Source: an uncultured Pelagibacteraceae bacterium (GTDB taxonomy: Bacteria; Pseudomonadota; Alphaproteobacteria; Pelagibacterales; Pelagibacteraceae). From it: a DNA stretch of 33,274 bases. Positions 20,255-30,695 of this stretch are shown in pieces. The notes beneath the pieces were generated by a model that saw nothing but the letters and a program-made list of their open reading frames with translations, had not been told where the DNA came from and did not search any database. The stretch covers positions 1 through 33,274 of the forward strand of contig CACJWU010000007.1 of assembly GCA_902597215.1 (NCBI GenBank), read 5' to 3'. Both the position numbers and the translations under genes were made by a program. The first letter of the stretch is position 1, and each line of letters begins with the position of its first letter.

Positions 20255-21835
20255 CTAAATACCTCTCATTTTTTCTTGTTTTTGTTCTTGTTCCATTTCA
20301 GGAGCAGTTTTATTTCTTTTAATAATCATTTTATTCAAAGCACCAATATAAGCATTTGCTGAAGCGACCAATGTATCTGTATCTGCTGCTTGTCCAACAG
20401 TTGTTTTTCCGTTTTCCTCAATACGAACACTTACAGTTGCTTGCGCATCTGTACCTTCTGTCACAGCATGAACTTGGTACAGTTGAAGATTGACATCATG
20501 TGGATACAATTTTTTAATACATTTAAATATTGCATCAACCGGACCGTCCCCTGTTTCTGTTGCAGATTTAACTTGTCCACTCACATCTAAAGTCATATCT
20601 GCTTTTTGAGGTTCTCCTGTGCCTGCAAATACTTTTAAAGATTTTAGAATAATAGTGTTAGCTTTATTATCAATTACTAAGCTATCATCAACTAGAGCAA
20701 TAATATCCTCATCATAAATATGTTTTTTCTTATCTGCTAAAACTTTAAACTTTCCAAATGCATTTTCAATAACATCATCAGTTAAATCAGCATATCCAAG
20801 ACTTATTAATTTGTCTTTAAATGCATGTCTTCCAGAATGTTTACCCATTACTAGAGATGTCTGTTTTACACCTACACTTTCAGGTGTCATTATTTCATAA
20901 GTATTTCTATTTTTTAGCATTCCATCTTGATGAATTCCTGACTCATGCGCAAAAGCATTTTTACCAACTATTGCTTTATTAAATTGAACTGGAAATCCAG
21001 TAACGTTGGAAACCAACTTTGAAGCTTTACTTAATAATGTTGTGTTAATTCCTGTCTCATATGGCATTAAATCATTTCTTGTTCTAATCGCCATAACAAC
21101 TTCTTCCAAAGCTGCATTACCTGCTCTTTCACCAATTCCATTAATAGTACATTCTATCTGTCTTGCTCCAGCTTGTATTCCAGCTAAAGAATTTGCAACT
21201 GCTAATCCTAAATCATTATGACAATGAGTAGATAAAACTGCTTTATCTATATTTGGAACCTTGTTTAATAACGTTTGTATAATTTTTGTAAACTCAGATG
21301 GAACCGTGTAACCAACTGTATCAGGAATATTAATTGTTTTTGCTCCAGATTTAATAGCAAGCTCAACTGTTTTACACATGTAATCCATATCAGTTCTAGT
21401 TCCGTCTTCACAAGACCACTCAACATCATCTGTTAAATTTCTAGCATAAGATACATGTTCTTTAATTGACTCATAAACTTGTTCTGGAGTTTTATTCAAC
21501 TTATGCTTCATATGAAGTGGGCTTGTAGATATAAAAGTATGAATTCTAAATCTTGGAGCATGTTTTAATGCTTCATAACATCTATCAATATCTTTTTTAG
21601 AGTGTCTTGCTAATCCACAAGGAATAGATTTTTTTAAAACTTTACTTATTGCAGAGACTGCCTCAAAATCTCCTGGTGATGCTATTGGAAAACCAGCCTC
21701 AATTATATCAATACCTAACTCGTCAAACACTCTTGAAATTTGAATTTTTTCCTCAAGACTCATAGACGCACCAGGTGATTGCTCACCATCTCGCATCGTT
21801 GTGTCAAATATAAAAACTTTATCTTTGTTTGCCAT
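20255..21835 (-). CDS. leuA: 2-isopropylmalate synthase
   Basis: FDTTMRDGEQSPGASM, STHCHNDLGLAVANSLAG, NGIGERAGNAALEEVVMA, C-terminal LeuA regulatory domain. Confidence 0.97.
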   Translation of the reverse strand: MANKDKVFIFDTTMRDGEQSPGASMSLEEKIQISRVFDELGIDIIEAGFPIASPGDFEAVSAISKVLKKSIPCGLARHSKKDIDRCYEALKHAPRFRIHTFISTSPLHMKHKLNKTPEQVYESIKEHVSYARNLTDDVEWSCEDGTRTDMDYMCKTVELAIKSGAKTINIPDTVGYTVPSEFTKIIQTLLNKVPNIDKAVLSTHCHNDLGLAVANSLAGIQAGARQIECTINGIGERAGNAALEEVVMAIRTRNDLMPYETGINTTLLSKASKLVSNVTGFPVQFNKAIVGKNAFAHESGIHQDGMLKNRNTYEIMTPESVGVKQTSLVMGKHSGRHAFKDKLISLGYADLTDDVIENAFGKFKVLADKKKHIYDEDIIALVDDSLVIDNKANTIILKSLKVFAGTGEPQKADMTLDVSGQVKSATETGDGPVDAIFKCIKKLYPHDVNLQLYQVHAVTEGTDAQATVSVRIEENGKTTVGQAADTDTLVASANAYIGALNKMIIKRNKTAPEMEQEQKQEKMRGI

Positions 21836-21858
21836 AACTATAATTTTTTGGAAAAGCT

Positions 21859-21886
21859 ATAATACAATCTCTATTAGAAATTGCAA
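21859..21886 (-). promoter_or_regulatory. candidate sigma70-like promoter for leuA (and possibly mreB onward)
   Basis: Minus strand TTGCAA - 16 bp - TATTAT in the 76-bp leuA/ilvC gap; one of the longest gaps in the window. By eye only. Confidence 0.35.
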
Positions 21887-21911
21887 AATATTTATGATTT
21901 AAGTTAATAAA

Positions 21912-22945
<1,034 letters not shown>

Positions 22946-22951
22946 AAACGA

Positions 22952-23500
22952 TTAATTAAATATCTTATCTCCTCTTGTCATTGCAACAGCACCTGTCCTT
23001 GAAACACTTATTAATCCGAGTTTTTTTAAATTTTTTGCCATTTTGTCTATTTCTCTTCTTAATGCTGTTATTTGAATAACATTAGATTTTTTTGTCTTAT
23101 CCAATATTACAGCATTATATTTTTTACAAGCATTAATAGCTTTTTTTATTTTGTTTGAATTTCCAACAAATTTAAATAGTGCCATTTCTTTAAAAATAAC
23201 ACCTTTATCATCTCTTTTAAAATCTGCAACTTTATGGACTGGTACAAGCTTTTTTAGTTGAAGTTTTATCTGATCAATCACTTGGGGAGTTCCTGTGGTT
23301 ACTATGGTAATTCTTGAAATGCTTTTTTTAGCATCTACTTCAGCAACTGCCAAAGACTCTATATTATATCCTCTTCCAGAAAATAAACCTACTACCCTAG
23401 CCAAAACTCCTGCTTCATTATCTACCCAGACAACAATAATATGAGTATCGGGTTTCTCTTTTTTTGTTGAAACACTATACGCTGATTTTGGATTTGCCAT
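22952..23500 (-). CDS. ilvN: Acetolactate synthase small subunit
   Basis: ACT domain: VWVDNEAGVLARVVGLFSGRGYNIESLAVAEVD; adjacent to ilvB and ilvC. Confidence 0.96.
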   Translation of the reverse strand: MANPKSAYSVSTKKEKPDTHIIVVWVDNEAGVLARVVGLFSGRGYNIESLAVAEVDAKKSISRITIVTTGTPQVIDQIKLQLKKLVPVHKVADFKRDDKGVIFKEMALFKFVGNSNKIKKAINACKKYNAVILDKTKKSNVIQITALRREIDKMAKNLKKLGLISVSRTGAVAMTRGDKIFN

Positions 23501-23502
23501 AT

Positions 23503-25269
23503 CTAAACTAACGCTTTTCCTTTACCAGTAATCTTATTATCTTCTTTTTCGCTTGGACCTAATATCATCTGGTTGTGTGGTTTACCCGATGGAATCATTG
23601 GAAAACAATTTTCGTTAGGATCAACTCTACAGTCAAAAATTACCGGACCATCGTAGTTAACCATTTCTCTAATCTTTTCGTCAAGTTCATCGGGTTTTTC
23701 AGCTTTAATACCTTTGCAACCATAAGCCTCTGCTAGTTTTATAAAATCAGGTAAGGCCTCAGAATAACTTTCAGAATAGTTTTTTTCATGTAAAAGTTCC
23801 TGCCACTGTCTGACCATTCCCATGTATTGATTATTCAAAATAAAAATTTTTATAGGTAAATTGTACTGAACTGCAGTAGACATTTCTTGCATAGTCATCA
23901 AAACGGATGCCTCACCAGCAATATCAATGACTAGTTTATTTGGGTGTGCAATTTGAACCCCTACAGCTGCTGGTAGTCCATATCCCATTGTTCCTAAACC
24001 ACCAGATGTCATCCATCGATTGGGCTTGTTAAACTTATAGTGTTGAGCTGCCCACATTTGATGTTGACCAACTTCAGTTGTTACAAAAGTATCTTTATCT
24101 TTAGTAATCTCATAAAGTCTTTGAACTGCGTGCTGTGGTTTGATTTGTTCATTGCTATTTTGAAAATGTAATGAGTTTTTATTTCTCCATTTTTGGATTT
24201 GTTCCCACCATTTAGAAATTTTTTGCTTATTAGATTTGTTTAAATCTCTGTTCTTCTTTTTTAAAGTTTTATTAATATTTTTTAAAATATTCTTTACATC
24301 TCCAACTAAAGCTAAATCAACTTTAATGATCTTATTTATTGATGAAGGATCAATATCAATGTGTACTTTTTTTGAGTTTGGAGAAAACTCATCAATCTTC
24401 CCTGTAATTCTATCATCAAATCTTGCACCAATATTTATTAACAAATCACAATCATGCATTGCATTATTTGCTTCATAGGTTCCGTGCATTCCTAACATTC
24501 CTAAAAATTGACTATCATCTCCCGGGTAAGCTCCTAATCCCTGTAAAGTAGATGTGATTGGAAAACCTGTGAGCTGCACTAACTCTCTTAAAACTTCACT
24601 TGCTTCTGGACCTGAATTAATTACCCCACCTCCAGAATAAATGACAGGTTTTTTAGATTTATTCATTAAACTGATTAGCTCATCAACATCTTTTTGAGAA
24701 AAATGGTTTAATGATTTTCCATTTAACTTCTTTTGAGGTTTTGGTTTGGAATAATTTATCTTTGCAAATTGAATATCTTTTGGAATATCTACTAAAACTG
24801 GTCCAGGTCTTCCAGTTGTTGCAACTCTAAAAGCCTCATGAAGGATTTTAGATAAATCTTTAATATCTTTGACTAGCCAGTTATGTTTTGTACAAGGTCT
24901 TGTTATGCCAGTTGTATCACATTCTTGAAATGCATCTGTCCCAATTAAATGAGTTGGTACTTGTCCAGAAATACAAACCAATGGAACAGAGTCCATATAT
25001 GCATCTGTTAAAGCTGTAACAACGTTTGTTGCACCTGGTCCTGATGTTACCAAAACAACTCCTGGCTTTCCTGATGATCTTGCATATCCCTCAGCTGCGT
25101 GTCCAGCACCCTGTTCATGTCTTACTAAAATATGTTTGATAGAAGAATGATTCTTTAATTCGTCATAAATTGGCAAGACTGCACCTCCAGGATATCCAAA
25201 AATAAATTCAACATCTTGATCTTCTAGACATTTGAATACGATTTCAGCTCCTGTGTATAATTTAGACAT
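23503..25269 (-). CDS. ilvB: Acetolactate synthase large subunit
   Basis: FGYPGGAVLPIYDEL, RHEQGAGHAAEGYARSSGKPGVVLVTSGPGATN, ThDP-binding region IDIAGEASVLMTMQEMSTA. Confidence 0.98.
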   Translation of the reverse strand: MSKLYTGAEIVFKCLEDQDVEFIFGYPGGAVLPIYDELKNHSSIKHILVRHEQGAGHAAEGYARSSGKPGVVLVTSGPGATNVVTALTDAYMDSVPLVCISGQVPTHLIGTDAFQECDTTGITRPCTKHNWLVKDIKDLSKILHEAFRVATTGRPGPVLVDIPKDIQFAKINYSKPKPQKKLNGKSLNHFSQKDVDELISLMNKSKKPVIYSGGGVINSGPEASEVLRELVQLTGFPITSTLQGLGAYPGDDSQFLGMLGMHGTYEANNAMHDCDLLINIGARFDDRITGKIDEFSPNSKKVHIDIDPSSINKIIKVDLALVGDVKNILKNINKTLKKKNRDLNKSNKQKISKWWEQIQKWRNKNSLHFQNSNEQIKPQHAVQRLYEITKDKDTFVTTEVGQHQMWAAQHYKFNKPNRWMTSGGLGTMGYGLPAAVGVQIAHPNKLVIDIAGEASVLMTMQEMSTAVQYNLPIKIFILNNQYMGMVRQWQELLHEKNYSESYSEALPDFIKLAEAYGCKGIKAEKPDELDEKIREMVNYDGPVIFDCRVDPNENCFPMIPSGKPHNQMILGPSEKEDNKITGKGKALV

Positions 25270-25322
25270 AAAAGCAATCTAGCTGAAGTTGTGCTTATTG
25301 GTCAAGGCTAACTACGTATTAT

Positions 25323-26231
25323 CTAAATTTTTTTCAAAAAATTAGTAAGGCCTTCTGACTTTATTTTGTTCCAATTTAACATATGACCTCGAGCCCAAGT
25401 GGTCTGTCTTTTGGCATATTGTCTTGTCTTTATTGATATTTTTTCAATAAGCTCACTTTTATCAATATTTTCATTAAGATAATCTTGAATTTCTCTTACT
25501 CCTATAGCCTTGGAAGCAGTTTTAAACTTAGGAACTTTTAACTTAATAAATCTCTTAGTCTCTGAAATAGCTCCATTTTCGATCATGTTTTTGGCACGCT
25601 CATTTATTCGTTTAATTAATTTCTCTCGTGTGCAATCGATATGAATCATAAAAAAATCTTTTTTTTCAAAATCTGATTTTGTATTTTTAAACCATTCGAA
25701 CATAGATTTTTTTGTGTACAATTTTATCTCATAAGCTCGAATAGCTCTTTGTGAGTCTAAAGGATTAATAAAATTTTTTGAGATAGGATCTAATTCTTTT
25801 AATTTCAAAAAAAATTTTCTAGACCCAAGACTCTTATGTAAGTTTCTTACCTTTTTTCTCAATTTCAATGGAATGTTTGGAATTTTAACTAGACCATCTA
25901 TCAAAGCTTTAAAATATAAGCCTGTACCTCCAACAAGAATTGGTATCTTTTTTCTTTTCTTAATATCTTTAATTTTTAATTTTACTAATCTAAGCCAATC
26001 ACCAGTGGAAAATTCTTTTTTAACACTCCAAAATCCATATAAGTGATGTTTAATTTTTTTATATTCAGACATAAAAGGTCTTGCAGAAATTATCTTTAAT
26101 TCTTTATAAACTTGCATACTATCTGCATTAATAATTTCACCACTAATTTTCTTTGCTAGTTTTACAGCAAATTTAGATTTTCCTGATGCTGTTGGTCCAT
26201 AAATTAGAATAATTTTGGATCTAATTTCCAT
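25323..26231 (-). CDS. miaA: tRNA dimethylallyltransferase MiaA
   Basis: IYGPTASGKSKFAVKLAKKISGEIINADSMQVYKELKI; VGGTGLYFKALIDGL. ORF-track start 26234 is TTG; ATG at 26231. Confidence 0.96.
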   Translation of the reverse strand: MEIRSKIILIYGPTASGKSKFAVKLAKKISGEIINADSMQVYKELKIISARPFMSEYKKIKHHLYGFWSVKKEFSTGDWLRLVKLKIKDIKKRKKIPILVGGTGLYFKALIDGLVKIPNIPLKLRKKVRNLHKSLGSRKFFLKLKELDPISKNFINPLDSQRAIRAYEIKLYTKKSMFEWFKNTKSDFEKKDFFMIHIDCTREKLIKRINERAKNMIENGAISETKRFIKLKVPKFKTASKAIGVREIQDYLNENIDKSELIEKISIKTRQYAKRQTTWARGHMLNWNKIKSEGLTNFLKKI

Positions 26232-26234
26232 CAA

Positions 26235-27644
26235 TTAATTTAATTTAACACCAATGTATCTTCTCTGATTTTGACTGTTGTAAATTACTAAAAGTATTGT
26301 TTTTTGATTGGTCTTTAAAACTTCTTTAACAACTTTATTTAAATCATCAAAATTTTTTATTTTTTTCTTTTGTGCTTCCACAATTATACTATTAACCTCT
26401 ATTGAATTAATTAATGGACTATCTTTTTCAATACCAGTAATAACAAGACCTGATGATTGATTGGGTAAATTTCTAGATTTAATATCTTCTTTCGTAAGTT
26501 TTCTTACTGTTATTTTTAAATCGTCAATTTTAGTTTCTTCAATTTTAGGTTTTTCTTCTGAAACTTTAAAATCCTCTGATGTTTCAAGTCTTCCAAGAGT
26601 AATAGATTTTGTAATTTCTTTTTTATTTCTCCATATTTTCACTTGAACTTTTTTTCCAACTGATGTCCTCGCGACTATAATTGGTAATTCTTTCATTTCA
26701 TTTATTATTTCTCCATTGAATTCGAGGATTATATCTCCAGCTTTTACTCCAGCTTTTTCAGAAGGACTATTTTCAGCAACACTTGCTACTAGTGCTCCTC
26801 TTGGTTTATCTAATTTTTCAACCTCAGCGATTTCTTTTGTGACGTCTTGAATTCTTACACCTAACCAACCTCTTTTTGTCTCACCAAATTCTAAGAGCTG
26901 ATCTATTACTTGCTTCGCACTGTTTGATGGTATTGAAAAACCAATCCCTATTGATCCACTTCTGCCTAAAATTGCAGTATTAATTCCTATTACATCTCCC
27001 TTCATGTTAAACAATGGTCCACCAGAATTTCCTTGGTTAATTGATGCGTCAGTTTGAATGTAGTCTTCATATCTTGTAAGACCTATTGATCTATTTCTAG
27101 CTGAAATAATTCCTGAGGTTACAGTTCCACCTAACCCAAAAGGATTACCGATCGCAATTACCCAATCTCCAATTCTCGCTTTATCTGAGTCTCCAAATTT
27201 TACAGGCTTAAATTTTTCTTTAGTTTCTAATTTTAAAACAGCTATGTCAGATAATGGATCAGCACCAACTACCTTTGCTTTAAATTCTTTATCCCCATTT
27301 GCACGCACTATAATATCATCTGCTCCTTGTATTACGTGATTATTGGTTATAACTATTCCATCTTCGTCAATAATAAATCCTGAACCTAATGCTGAAGATT
27401 GTCTTTCCTGTGGAGTACCAAACTCTTTAAACATGTCTTCAAAGGGCGATCCTGGTGGAAATTCAAAGCCGGGAAATGGATTGTTTTTTGTTACAACAGT
27501 TTGTGTGGTAGAAATATTTACAACTGATGGCATTAATTTTTCAGCTAAATCAGCAAAAGAGGATGGAATGGATTGTGAATAAGATTGATTTATTGAGCCT
27601 AAAACTAATAGCAGTGTTAAGACAATCGTTTTAAATCTATTCAT
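26235..27644 (-). CDS. degP: Periplasmic serine protease, DegP/HtrA family
   Basis: GSGFIIDEDGIVITNNHVI, DIAVLKLE, NQGNSGGPLFN, two PDZ-like regions. ORF-track start 27668 is TTG; ATG at 27644 (MNRFKTIVLTLLL) gives a signal peptide and removes the overlap. Confidence 0.95.
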   Translation of the reverse strand: MNRFKTIVLTLLLVLGSINQSYSQSIPSSFADLAEKLMPSVVNISTTQTVVTKNNPFPGFEFPPGSPFEDMFKEFGTPQERQSSALGSGFIIDEDGIVITNNHVIQGADDIIVRANGDKEFKAKVVGADPLSDIAVLKLETKEKFKPVKFGDSDKARIGDWVIAIGNPFGLGGTVTSGIISARNRSIGLTRYEDYIQTDASINQGNSGGPLFNMKGDVIGINTAILGRSGSIGIGFSIPSNSAKQVIDQLLEFGETKRGWLGVRIQDVTKEIAEVEKLDKPRGALVASVAENSPSEKAGVKAGDIILEFNGEIINEMKELPIIVARTSVGKKVQVKIWRNKKEITKSITLGRLETSEDFKVSEEKPKIEETKIDDLKITVRKLTKEDIKSRNLPNQSSGLVITGIEKDSPLINSIEVNSIIVEAQKKKIKNFDDLNKVVKEVLKTNQKTILLVIYNSQNQRRYIGVKLN

Positions 27645-27645
27645 C

Positions 27646-27831
27646 TCAGTTTTTAAATAAATAAACAATTATAAATCCTATTATTGCAAAAATTAATCCA
27701 CCAATTCTTAATTGATTAGCTGATACTAATTCAAGTTTTTTAAGCATACTTTTCATTTTTGATGGAAATATGGCATATAAAATACCTTCGATGAATAAGA
27801 AAAGACCAAAAGCAATGATCAATTCTTTCAT
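27646..27831 (-). CDS. DUF2065-type small membrane protein
   Basis: 61 aa, two TM segments, FLFIEGILYAIFPSKMKSMLKKL; conserved position beside hflC. Confidence 0.85.
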   Translation of the reverse strand: MKELIIAFGLFLFIEGILYAIFPSKMKSMLKKLELVSANQLRIGGLIFAIIGFIIVYLFKN

Positions 27832-27838
27832 AAAAACT

Positions 27839-28708
27839 TTATTCTTTTTTTGGTTCTATATTCCCGAAAAATTTGAAAAATTCACTATCAGGTGACAATA
27901 TTAGTGATGTCTCTCCACCAATAAGAGCTTTTTCATATGCTTGCATAGCTCTATAGAAAGCAAAAAACTCAGGATCTTGTCCAAATGCATTAGCAAAGAT
28001 ATTATTTCTTTTCCCATCTCCTTCTCCCTTCATGATCTCTGATTTTTTTTGTGCATCTGCTAAAATCACTGTAACTTCTTTGTCAGCTGTAGAAGTAATT
28101 GTAACTGCCATCTCTGCACCTCTTGCTCTAAATTCTTTCGCTTCTCTCTCTCTTTCTGTTTGCATTCTTCTAAAAATTGCATCACTGTTTGCTTGAGGAA
28201 GGTCTGCTCTCTTAATTCTTACATCAACAATTTTTATTCCAAAGTTTTCAGCTTCAGTATTTACACCTTCTTGAATCAATGCCATTTGTTTTGTTCTATC
28301 CTCTGAAAGGAGAGTTTGTAATTCTTGTTGACCTAATACGTTCCTAATTCTTGAGTTAATGATCGTAGCTAATCTTGATCTTGCAACTCTCTCATTTCCA
28401 ACTGAAATATAAAATTTAAGAGGATCAACTATTTGAAATCTAGCAAATGCGTCAACTATAAGTCTTTTTTGGTCCGATGCAATTACTTCCTCTGGTGGTG
28501 TATCTAAATTTAATATTCTTTTATCCAAATAAACTACGTTTTGAATAAAAGGAATTTTAACATTAAGACCAGGTTTTAAAATTATTCTTTTTGGATCACC
28601 AAATTGTAAAACAATTGCTTGATTAACTTCTTTAACTATAAAAATAGAAAAGAATGCCACAACAGCAATTGCAACAATTATACCAGCTATTATCTTTCCA
28701 GCTTTCAT
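27839..28708 (-). CDS. hflC: HflC, FtsH protease modulator
   Basis: SPFH/band-7 protein: VKEVNQAIVLQFGDPKRIILKPGLNVKIPFIQNVVYLDKRIL; paired with hflK. Confidence 0.96.
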   Translation of the reverse strand: MKAGKIIAGIIVAIAVVAFFSIFIVKEVNQAIVLQFGDPKRIILKPGLNVKIPFIQNVVYLDKRILNLDTPPEEVIASDQKRLIVDAFARFQIVDPLKFYISVGNERVARSRLATIINSRIRNVLGQQELQTLLSEDRTKQMALIQEGVNTEAENFGIKIVDVRIKRADLPQANSDAIFRRMQTEREREAKEFRARGAEMAVTITSTADKEVTVILADAQKKSEIMKGEGDGKRNNIFANAFGQDPEFFAFYRAMQAYEKALIGGETSLILSPDSEFFKFFGNIEPKKE

Positions 28709-28709
28709 T

Positions 28710-29816
28710 TTAGTTAGTCACTTTCTTTTTTTGTAATTCAGGAAGTGGTAAATATGGAACTACTCCTGAACCAGCATTTTTTTCAATTATAACTTTATCG
28801 ATATCGGCTAAAACTTTTTCCATTGTTTCCAAATACATTCTCTCTTGAGTAACGGATTTAGCTTTTCTATATTCATTATAAATTGCTAAAAATCTACTTG
28901 CTTCACCTTCAGCTTTTGCAACAACTTCTTTTTTATAAGCCTCTGCAGCTTGTAATATTTTTGCAGCTTCACCCCTTGCTCTTGGAATAACATCATTTGC
29001 ATAAGCCTCAGCTTCATTTTTAGATCTTTCCATATCAGCTCTTGCAGCTTGTACATCTCTAAATGCATCAATTACTTGATCTGGTGGGTCAGCTTTTTGA
29101 GTTTGAACTTGGGTAATTTGAATTCCACTTGTATATTCATCTAAAATTTTTTGAATAATTTCTTGTGTGTCTGTTTCAATAAGTGACCTTCCTTCAGTTA
29201 AAATAGGTTGAATATCTGATCTCGCAATAACTTCTCTCATCGCTGTTTCAGCTGCAGCCTTTACTGTTCCTTCTGGGTCTTGGATCTTAAATAAAAAATT
29301 TCCAGCATCCTTAATAACCCAAAATACTGAAAAATCTATGTTCACTATATTTTCATCACCTGTTAACATCAAACTTTCTTGTGGGACATCAGCTACACCC
29401 CCTGAAGATGAAAATCCACTGTCTCTCTCAGATCTAAAGCCAATATCAATCCTATTAACTTTTGTTACTTTAGGGGTAAGAACTGACTCAACTGGAAAAG
29501 GTATATGATAATTTAATCCAGGTTGCGTGGTTTTGACAAATTTACCAAATCTTAAAACTACTCCCTGTTCATCTGGTAAAACTCTGTAAAGACCACTAGC
29601 TAACCAAATAAATCCTAAAATAATTAAAACTAAAATTGCTTGTTTTCCCCCTGAGGAACTTCCACCTGGTAAAAATTTTTTTATCTTCTCCTGAAATTCT
29701 CTTATTATTTTATCAACATCCGGAGGTGTAGGACCTCTTCCAGATCCATTTCCACTCCCACCACCTGGGGGAGTTCCCCATGGGCTACCACCTCTTTGTT
29801 GAAAATTATCAGACAT
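28710..29816 (-). CDS. hflK: HflK, FtsH protease modulator
   Basis: Gly-rich N-terminus (RGGSPWGTPPGGGSGNGSGRGPTPPDVDKII), SPFH core YRVLPDEQGVVLRFGKFVKTTQPGLNYHIPFP. Confidence 0.96.
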   Translation of the reverse strand: MSDNFQQRGGSPWGTPPGGGSGNGSGRGPTPPDVDKIIREFQEKIKKFLPGGSSSGGKQAILVLIILGFIWLASGLYRVLPDEQGVVLRFGKFVKTTQPGLNYHIPFPVESVLTPKVTKVNRIDIGFRSERDSGFSSSGGVADVPQESLMLTGDENIVNIDFSVFWVIKDAGNFLFKIQDPEGTVKAAAETAMREVIARSDIQPILTEGRSLIETDTQEIIQKILDEYTSGIQITQVQTQKADPPDQVIDAFRDVQAARADMERSKNEAEAYANDVIPRARGEAAKILQAAEAYKKEVVAKAEGEASRFLAIYNEYRKAKSVTQERMYLETMEKVLADIDKVIIEKNAGSGVVPYLPLPELQKKKVTN

Positions 29817-29866
29817 ACGTTATCTATATAGTGTTTAATTAGTTAAAAACAAGTTAAGATCAATTT

Positions 29867-30691
29867 ATGACTGATAAAAAGCCTGAACTAAGTGCCGCAA
29901 TGAAAAGCAAGGTAGAACCAAAGGTTTTTAAGAAAAATCCAATTATAGGAACTAAATATACTATAGCAATTTCAAGTGCTAAAGGAGGCGTTGGTAAATC
30001 AACATTTGCCACCAATTTGGCTCTCGCTTTAAAAAATATTGGGTGTAAAATTGGGCTTTTAGATGCAGACATTTATGGTCCCTCATTACCGAAAATGTTT
30101 GGAATAAATGAAAAACCAAAAAGTGATGGTCAAAAATTAGATCCCGTTATTAAATATGATATTCAATGTATGTCTATTGGTTTTTTAGCAGACCAACAAA
30201 CACCCATGATTTGGCGAGGACCTATGGTAACTAGTGCAATTAAAACATTTACTCAAAAAGTAAACTGGAAAGATTTAGATTTTATAATTGTCGATATGCC
30301 ACCAGGAACAGGTGATACACAATTAACATTTTCTCAAGAAATAAAAATGGATGGTGCTATAATTGTATCTACTCCTCAAGAAGTTGCCCTTCTAGACGTA
30401 AAAAGAGGAATTAAAATGTTCGATAAACTTAATGTTAAAATTTTAGGGTTAGTGGATAATATGAGTTTTTTTGTTGGAGATGATGGAAAAAAATATTCTA
30501 TCTTTGGTGAAGGTGGAGTTAAAAAAACTGCTGAGGAATTTAACAAAGAATTTTTAGGTGAAATTCCAATTGATCCTGAAGTTGGTAAATTTGGCGATCA
30601 AGGGAAACCAATTGTCGAGGGTGATCCTGATAATAAAATATCAAAAATTTATATGGATTTAGCTAATAAAATCAAATCAAGTTATTATTAA
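29867..30691 (+). CDS. mrp: Mrp/ApbC (NBP35-type) Fe-S carrier P-loop ATPase
   Basis: Deviant Walker A SSAKGGVGKSTFATNLALAL, DADIYGPSLPKMFG, IVDMPPGTGDTQLTFSQ. Confidence 0.95.
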   Translation: MTDKKPELSAAMKSKVEPKVFKKNPIIGTKYTIAISSAKGGVGKSTFATNLALALKNIGCKIGLLDADIYGPSLPKMFGINEKPKSDGQKLDPVIKYDIQCMSIGFLADQQTPMIWRGPMVTSAIKTFTQKVNWKDLDFIIVDMPPGTGDTQLTFSQEIKMDGAIIVSTPQEVALLDVKRGIKMFDKLNVKILGLVDNMSFFVGDDGKKYSIFGEGGVKKTAEEFNKEFLGEIPIDPEVGKFGDQGKPIVEGDPDNKISKIYMDLANKIKSSYY

Positions 30692-30695
30692 GGAA

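Noticed and set aside
26235-27668. degP/DUF2065 23-bp overlap as unusual
   Set aside because: Depends on a TTG start; the ATG at 27644 gives a proper signal peptide and no overlap.
28886-29071. 61-aa ORF inside hflK on the same strand
   Set aside because: Out-of-frame reading of the hflK coiled-coil region; low complexity.
26235-29816. hflK-hflC-DUF2065-degP gene order as a novel system
   Set aside because: This order is familiar in alphaproteobacteria for envelope protein quality control.
29860-30072. Minus-strand 70-aa ORF overlapping mrp
   Set aside because: Antisense to the strongly supported mrp P-loop region; shadow ORF.
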